A DNA stretch of 29,922 nt from Fidelibacterota bacterium UBA6817. Its GTDB lineage: Bacteria; Fidelibacterota; Fidelibacteria; Fidelibacterales; Fidelibacteraceae. Under the pieces are notes generated by a model. It had not been told where the DNA came from and searched no databases. It was given only the letters and a program-made list of their open reading frames with translations. The first letter of the stretch is position 1; every line of letters begins with the position of its first letter. Below are positions 25,078 through 29,922 of this stretch, one piece after another. A program made the position numbers and the translations under genes. The DNA lies in NCBI GenBank assembly GCA_002452555.1, contig DKER01000064.1:1-29922 (forward strand), written 5' to 3'.

Positions 25078-26844
25078 TCAGGAAACGGCCATTGTCATTT
25101 TTCTCAGAATCGCTTTTTCATCATTATCCATCAGAGGTGCTAATTTTTCGTAAACTGTTTGATGATACATGTTCAGCCACATCATTTCTTCACGGGTAAG
25201 CAGACCTGTATCAATCAGATTCGTATCTATCGGACAAAGTGTTATCGTTTCAAATTCGAGAAAACCGTCATTCGACGATTTTTTACACAGAATCAGGTTT
25301 TCAAGCCGAATTCCATATTTTCCTTCAAAATAAACACCGGGTTCGTCAGAAACGATCATACCGGGCTTCAAAGGAACGTTGGAATTCAGTGAAATTCGTT
25401 GCGGTCCTTCATGTACATTTAGAAAACATCCGACACCATGGCCTGTTCCATGTCCATAATTAAGTCCGTTCTTCCACAAAAATTTACGGGCAAGAATATC
25501 CAGATTTGAACCGTTTGTCCCCTCGGGAAACACGGCACATGCCAGGTTGATCATGCCTTTAAGAACAAGAGTAAAATGCTTTTTTTGTTCATTTGTGGGT
25601 TTGGATAAAGCCAGTGAACGGGTTATATCTGTAGTTCCGTCAAGGTAATGGGCTCCGCTGTCCACAAGCAGTAACCCATGGGGTTTAATAACCGATGCTG
25701 TTTCCGGTTTTGCAGAATAATGGACGATGGCACCGTGTTCTTCATAACCGGCAATTGTAGGAAAGGATAAACCTTTATAGTTTTTCTGCCGGGATCTTAT
25801 CTTTTCAAGTTCATCAGCGATTGATATTTCAGTTAACGTTTTCTTCGGAAGCGTTTTATTGAGCCAGATCATCCATCGGACCATGGCAGCGCCGTCACGA
25901 ATGTGGGCATTCTTTATTCCGGATTGTTCCGTCTCATTTTTCATGCTTTTAAAATGGTAGGAAGGATTATCCGATTCAATGGTCTTTAAGGCATGGTTTT
26001 TTATCACATTATAATGCCGGGAAGATATTCTGTTCCTGTCTGTTAAAACACATCGCGATTCTGAGTTTTCTTTAATAAAGTCATCCGCGTCTGTATAGGG
26101 TCTGCATACAATTCCGTCTTTTTTTAATTCAAATTCTGTTTCATGTGTGATTTTTTCCGGATCAACAAAGAGAACAGCTTGCTCACGGTCAATCCATGCA
26201 AACGAAATAACTAAAGGATTATAATCCACATCCTGCCCCCGGATATTAAAAACCCATGCAATTTCGTCAAGCAACGTTAGAAACAAGGCATCGGCATGCT
26301 TTTTTTCAAGGTCCTGCCGGATTCTTTGAATTTTTTCGGAACTGCTTTCTCCGGAGAATGTCAGATCATATCTGAAAACCGGATTTACAGGGAGTTTCGG
26401 CCGGTTTACCCAAACACGATTGATAATATCAATATCGCCGATAAACGAAAACTTTTTGTCCGAAAACGTGTTTTTCCAGCTTTCAATTTTTGCTGCGGAA
26501 AGACATTTCCCGTTAAACCCGATAGTGGCATTTTCAGGAAGATTGCTGACCATCCATTCTTCCGGATCAGGTATTCCCTTTTCACCTGAGCGGAAAAGGT
26601 GTATCCCGGAATTTTCCAGTTCTTTTTCTGCTTGCAGAAAATACCGGGAATCAGTCCACAGTCCGGCAAAACCATGAGTGATCAGCACTATCCCGGCTGA
26701 ACCCGTAAAACCTGTTATCCATTCACGTGTATGCCAGTGCCGGGGAATATACTCACCCAAATGCGGATCGGTTCCGGAATCATACCAACAATCCAATCCG
26801 TTATTTTTCATCTCATTTCGTATGGATTCAATCCGATTGCTCAT
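25078..26844 (-). CDS. Xaa-Pro aminopeptidase, peptidase family M24B
   Basis: A 588-aa cytosolic metallopeptidase that removes an N-terminal residue preceding proline. Its three-domain length and layout match the long aminopeptidase P type: two creatinase-like N-domains (about 1-160 and 165-300; TGFTGSAG, LWTDSRYF) and a pita-bread catalytic domain (about 305-520). Metal ligands are visible: D395 in LLVDSGAHY, D406 in GTTDITRS, H469 in GHGTGHGVG, E501 in SDEPGVYFE and E515 in GIRLEN. A C-terminal M24_C-like tail follows (about 525-588; LTREEMMWLNMYHQTVYEKL). No signal peptide. It is separated by 85 bp with a promoter-like sequence from the upstream gene and by 107 bp from the TonB operon, so it is probably an independent housekeeping gene with no specific tie to the glycan locus. 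Confidence 0.94.
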   Translation of the reverse strand: MSNRIESIRNEMKNNGLDCWYDSGTDPHLGEYIPRHWHTREWITGFTGSAGIVLITHGFAGLWTDSRYFLQAEKELENSGIHLFRSGEKGIPDPEEWMVSNLPENATIGFNGKCLSAAKIESWKNTFSDKKFSFIGDIDIINRVWVNRPKLPVNPVFRYDLTFSGESSSEKIQRIRQDLEKKHADALFLTLLDEIAWVFNIRGQDVDYNPLVISFAWIDREQAVLFVDPEKITHETEFELKKDGIVCRPYTDADDFIKENSESRCVLTDRNRISSRHYNVIKNHALKTIESDNPSYHFKSMKNETEQSGIKNAHIRDGAAMVRWMIWLNKTLPKKTLTEISIADELEKIRSRQKNYKGLSFPTIAGYEEHGAIVHYSAKPETASVIKPHGLLLVDSGAHYLDGTTDITRSLALSKPTNEQKKHFTLVLKGMINLACAVFPEGTNGSNLDILARKFLWKNGLNYGHGTGHGVGCFLNVHEGPQRISLNSNVPLKPGMIVSDEPGVYFEGKYGIRLENLILCKKSSNDGFLEFETITLCPIDTNLIDTGLLTREEMMWLNMYHQTVYEKLAPLMDNDEKAILRKMTMAVS

Positions 26845-26893
26845 TGTCTGGAATCCTTTTCAATTATTGAAGAATACTCATAATAAACATTTT

Positions 26894-26923
26894 TTTATAA
26901 TGTATAATACACTCTTTTGCCAA
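26894..26923 (-). promoter_or_regulatory. Candidate sigma-70-like promoter for the aminopeptidase gene
   Basis: On the minus strand TTGGCA (26918-26923) and TATAAA (26894-26899) are 18 bp apart and lie about 50 bp upstream of the aminopeptidase ATG, in the 85-bp spacer. AAGGA precedes the start by about 9 nt. This is the best promoter match in the window. Confidence 0.4.
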
Positions 26924-26929
26924 GCAATT

Positions 26930-29404
26930 CTACTTCAAAACCATGAGTTTGCGGACGTGTTTGTAATTATTCGAAACCATCCTGCAAAAATAAATACCGG
27001 CCGAAAGATGATCTCCCTGAATGGTAAGAGTATGATTCCCGGATTTTTTTACGTCATTAACCAGAATCGATACATAATTTCCACGTACATCAAACAAAGC
27101 AATTTCAACAAACGCATCTTCAGGAATTCTGTATCGGATGGTTGTAACAGGATTAAACGGATTGGGATAATTCTGGAAGAGAAAATAATCATCCGGAATA
27201 TGAGTTGTTATTGTATTCGTTTCAACATTGATATCTTCTTTGCTTCTTGGGAGAATCTGATACCCTGAATTATAAGGAGCTTCCGGTTTATATTGTCCCA
27301 GAATTCCGGTAATACGAACAGGTGTAACCGGAATGGGTGTTCCTGCCAGATCGACAGAGCCTGTGATTCTCAGATCAACAGACTGTAAACCATCAGAAAT
27401 TTTATAGCTTTGTCCGCTGACAAAAACCCCATCATCCGTAAATGTCATATTTTCCAATGTTATCAGCATTCCTTCCAGGTTTTCCATACCATTCCATTCC
27501 TGATTAAATATGTCAGCAACGGTTGTAATAATGGGATCGGGAATATCAGTCTGTTTATGAATGGTCACACTACTGTTTAAATCATCCCACATCAGTTCAG
27601 TCATACCCCGGAAAAATCCCACTTTTCCCGTTAGACTCACGGAATCGCCCGGATTGATTTGTGAAACAAAAGGACTTCCATAGACTGCAATGCCATACTC
27701 ATTATCCTGAATAAAAGCCGGACCATTCGATCCAAATGTATCAGACACAGTAACGATCCCACTGACTGAACGAATCCTGTCTATTAAGACGGGACTTCCA
27801 TCCGTCTTGTTTTCCTTAAGAGGGGCAATTGACAGATCTGTTGATACTGAAAAATCAGCCACTACAGGAAAATGATCACTAGCAGATTCTGAATCATCTG
27901 ATTGAAGAGAGTATGTTAACAGACTGTCAGATGGCAGGGCATTTGTATAAAGGACATAAGAATTTTGCAAATCCAGAACTGATCCGGAAAAAATAATGTA
28001 ATCAAGACGACCTTTGGCATAGGTTCCGACGTATGTTCCTACGCCCTGTGTAAATGTCATGGGAAGATTTGATACGTATGGTTTTGCATCAATCAGATCT
28101 TCATCATTCCAATCCGGCCTAAAATCTGTACCGAATTGTCCTTCATTCACGATATCACCTTTTACAAGTGTCTGTAACTGTTGCGGATCACCGACAAAAT
28201 TCATATCCCCAACGATAATAATCGGAGAATTATCAGTTATCGTCAGTGAGCCTCCGGGATTTTTTGCATCACGGATGAAAGCAGCCATGGCATCTGCTTC
28301 CAACTGCCGGCTGTTATCATTACCGGAACAACATGGCGGATGAGCAACCAAAACAAGAGCATGTGTAGGATAATCGGGTCGTAAATCAATATAGAAAGCA
28401 CCATTTCCATATGATCCGCACCAATAAGAACCCAGAATGGTATAGCGTGTTGCAATAAAATTATCCGCGATCTTTGCTGCGTTCCAGTTTTTGCCCGGTT
28501 GTGAGGGTAGGATTTCTTCCAGTCGGGCTGCAAGTTCTGCCGGTGTATGATTATAAATTTCAGAAAAACCGATGATGTCCGGTTGAATTGCCCTATAAAT
28601 TCGTTCAAAAGAAGGTTTTTTCTCTTCACCAAAAAATCCGTCAAACTCTACATTGTGTGATACTATTCTAAGATTTTCGTGTGAGCGTTTATTAACAGAA
28701 TACAATGGTAAAGGTTCAACCAAACCGTCATTAATTGTATATGTTAACACATCCGTTTCTGATCTGCCCGATACCTGGGATGATTCGTCTCTCATCAGAA
28801 TTCTGATTGAATTTCCATTGAAAATTCTTCTGCCTCCGATTTTGGCATTTAAATCTATGGATAATTCATATTCATCAGATCGTACCGTAGGAGAAGTAAC
28901 CATGAAAAGATGGGGAAACCCAATATTGTAGTTATCGTTATTGATATAAACTTTTCCCTTTCTGAGATTAAAAGTAAACTCTATTTCAGCTCCCATCCCG
29001 CTCACTGCCAATCCGGTTGAGGAATTATAATCCGAATCCACATAGAGTTTCAGTTCAAAGTCTTCCTGTAATGAGAAAATTTCTGCAGTTTTGAAATAAA
29101 TAAACAGAAACTGTTCATCATTATCTGCTTTTAGTCTTTGCAGTGTTAGGTTGCCGGCTGATGTTGTTTCATTCGAAGACCAGAGCAAAGGAACCGATTC
29201 CCAATCAGCAAAATCTTCATCCAGAATAATCCGCTGTTTATCTGTTCCGGCCGTAATTGAATAATTAAACACAAAGTTGATTAAAACCAGTAGAATTGAA
29301 AGAGATGTTCTCTTCTTAATAATAAGCTCCTTAACATTTTTAGAATACTTTTTCAGTTTAATTCGGGTTTGATCTTTTAACCTTGATGAAGCATATATTT
29401 TCAT
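26930..29404 (-). CDS. Secreted endonuclease/exonuclease/phosphatase-fold protein with T9SS sorting domain
   Basis: 824 aa from the ATG at 29404, which overlaps the upstream TGA (ATGA). A hydrophobic signal segment lies at about 33-53, unusually deep. Next come a CBM9-like beta domain (about 60-225; DEDFADWESVPLLW), the EEP nuclease/phosphatase domain (about 245-520), an OB-fold-like domain (about 535-720; SVSGIVTVSD, GDSVSLTGKVG) and a sorting domain (YPNPFNP, about 745-824). EEP active-site motifs are present: SHNVE (N251), GFSE (E282), GDMNF (D400, N402), RLDYI (D468) and SDHFPV (D510, H511). An AHPPCCSG segment (about 354-361) carries paired cysteines. It is predicted to hydrolyse phosphodiester or phosphomonoester bonds at the cell surface, for example extracellular DNA; the substrate is not proven. 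An internal ATT start at 29320 is possible. Confidence 0.88.
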   Translation of the reverse strand: MKIYASSRLKDQTRIKLKKYSKNVKELIIKKRTSLSILLVLINFVFNYSITAGTDKQRIILDEDFADWESVPLLWSSNETTSAGNLTLQRLKADNDEQFLFIYFKTAEIFSLQEDFELKLYVDSDYNSSTGLAVSGMGAEIEFTFNLRKGKVYINNDNYNIGFPHLFMVTSPTVRSDEYELSIDLNAKIGGRRIFNGNSIRILMRDESSQVSGRSETDVLTYTINDGLVEPLPLYSVNKRSHENLRIVSHNVEFDGFFGEEKKPSFERIYRAIQPDIIGFSEIYNHTPAELAARLEEILPSQPGKNWNAAKIADNFIATRYTILGSYWCGSYGNGAFYIDLRPDYPTHALVLVAHPPCCSGNDNSRQLEADAMAAFIRDAKNPGGSLTITDNSPIIIVGDMNFVGDPQQLQTLVKGDIVNEGQFGTDFRPDWNDEDLIDAKPYVSNLPMTFTQGVGTYVGTYAKGRLDYIIFSGSVLDLQNSYVLYTNALPSDSLLTYSLQSDDSESASDHFPVVADFSVSTDLSIAPLKENKTDGSPVLIDRIRSVSGIVTVSDTFGSNGPAFIQDNEYGIAVYGSPFVSQINPGDSVSLTGKVGFFRGMTELMWDDLNSSVTIHKQTDIPDPIITTVADIFNQEWNGMENLEGMLITLENMTFTDDGVFVSGQSYKISDGLQSVDLRITGSVDLAGTPIPVTPVRITGILGQYKPEAPYNSGYQILPRSKEDINVETNTITTHIPDDYFLFQNYPNPFNPVTTIRYRIPEDAFVEIALFDVRGNYVSILVNDVKKSGNHTLTIQGDHLSAGIYFCRMVSNNYKHVRKLMVLK
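29318..29332 (-). promoter_or_regulatory. Strong ribosome site AAGGAG ahead of a possible ATT start
   Basis: Within the first 30 codons of the nuclease gene, AAGGAG (29327-29332) is followed after 6 nt by ATT (29318-29320). From there the frame reads as a compact signal peptide beginning IKKRTSLSILLVL. Using the ATG at 29404 instead gives a 32-residue basic n-region. There is no ATG, GTG or TTG at the right distance from this site, so either ATT initiates or the site is coincidental. Confidence 0.35.
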
Positions 29405-29832
29405 TCTGAAGAAGAATCATTAACGCGTTTCTCATTCGCCTTCAATTTTTGGTCAACTGATCTGAAAAGCCTCGATAGTTCGTTCAACCGGAATTCGATC
29501 GAGTTAAGTATATGGAACTGAAAATGCTCTATCCGGGTTTGTTTATGGATCATCCAAACAATCTTAATGGAAACCAGCATCAAAGCAACTTCTAGGGAAA
29601 GGATTGGCGGCAAGGATGTGATTTCAATGTGGAAAACATGCCGAAGAATGTCAAACATGAAAATTAATCCCACAAAAATCAAAAAGATCAAATTGATCCG
29701 CTTGTCCCTTTCTGCATACTTAACGCCTCCAATCTGTCCGACCAGTTTTCGAATTTTTTCTTTTTCCGTTTTGAATTCTTCCAATTCACGGATTAACTGA
29801 TCTTTTTCACGTTGATTCATCTCCTGCATCAT
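29401..29832 (-). CDS. Small membrane protein with N-terminal coiled coil and two transmembrane helices
   Basis: About 143 aa. The N-terminal 45 residues are charged and helical (REKDQLIRELEEF, KEKIRKLVGQIGG), followed by two hydrophobic helices (about INLIFLIFVGLIFMFDIL and LSLEVALMLVSIKIVW). A conserved-looking tail has WMIHKQTRIEHFQFH, then NSIEFRLNELSRLF. No signal peptide and no enzymatic motif. I have the impression that this family is widespread and unnamed in related bacteria but cannot verify it. The start is uncertain: ATGATG at 29832/29829 is chosen; a TTG at 29844 and an ATG further in are alternatives. Its stop overlaps the nuclease start by 4 bp, so the two are translationally linked, which may mean a shared role at the envelope. 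Confidence 0.75.
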   Translation of the reverse strand: MMQEMNQREKDQLIRELEEFKTEKEKIRKLVGQIGGVKYAERDKRINLIFLIFVGLIFMFDILRHVFHIEITSLPPILSLEVALMLVSIKIVWMIHKQTRIEHFQFHILNSIEFRLNELSRLFRSVDQKLKANEKRVNDSSSE

Positions 29833-29922
29833 ATCATCTACCAAAACGTTTTATAGTTAACAGTTTATTTTCACATTTATTTTAATCATTAATAAACTAA
29901 AAAATATTAACAAAAAAATAAC

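Noticed and set aside
26678..27268. Plus-strand open frame of 196 codons across the spacer at 26845-26929
   Set aside because: It is antisense to the aminopeptidase start and the nuclease sorting domain, both well supported, and shows no domain of its own.

Overview
The window is one co-oriented block. Every gene I can support (16 genes plus one gene fragment) lies on the minus strand, so transcription runs from high to low coordinates. There are no rRNA, tRNA, CRISPR or transposase genes. The combination of Type IX secretion (T9SS) C-terminal sorting domains carrying YPNPFNP or VPNPF, a PorV/PorQ-like outer-membrane protein, and a TonB receptor with a carboxypeptidase-regulatory-like N-domain points to a Gram-negative bacterium of the Fibrobacteres-Chlorobi-Bacteroidetes group. 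The style resembles Ignavibacteria, Calditrichota, Marinimicrobia or KSB1, but the phylum cannot be fixed from this window.

Layout in transcription order. (a) 29832-26930: a small two-helix membrane protein overlaps by 4 bp a secreted endonuclease/exonuclease/phosphatase-fold protein with a sorting domain. (b) 26844-25078: a cytosolic Xaa-Pro aminopeptidase (M24B) with its own probable promoter. (c) 24970-9918: a tight run with gaps of 7 to 39 bp: TonB-dependent receptor, two giant sorting-domain proteins (1285 and 1031 aa), PorV-like barrel, parvulin-type lipoprotein, Na+/solute symporter, TrmB-family regulator. (d) 9868-1: secreted accessory proteins followed by two tandem GH13 alpha-amylase-family enzymes; the last runs off the window edge.

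My reading is that (c) and (d) form a starch or maltodextrin utilisation locus. Surface amylases and binding proteins would be delivered by the T9SS. The TonB receptor and the giant proteins could take the place of a SusC/SusD pair (no SusD-like gene is present). The symporter would import the released sugar, and TrmB, a family best known for maltose and trehalose control, would regulate. The enzyme families and gene order are directly visible; the substrate and the cooperation are inferred.

The most unusual DNA is at 5359-5773, between a secreted-protein gene and the second amylase. Two arrays of a 7-bp repeat, two CCCGA/TCGGG hairpins and a 124-bp element with long terminal inverted arms are packed together, and one 7-bp array forms the first codons of the amylase gene. 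Other points are a 38-codon relic of a four-helix-bundle protein gene, a gene whose two halves differ strongly in base composition, a 129-aa protein that is almost only a signal peptide plus a sorting domain, and a possible ATT start codon. No stretch longer than about 275 bp lacks a gene.
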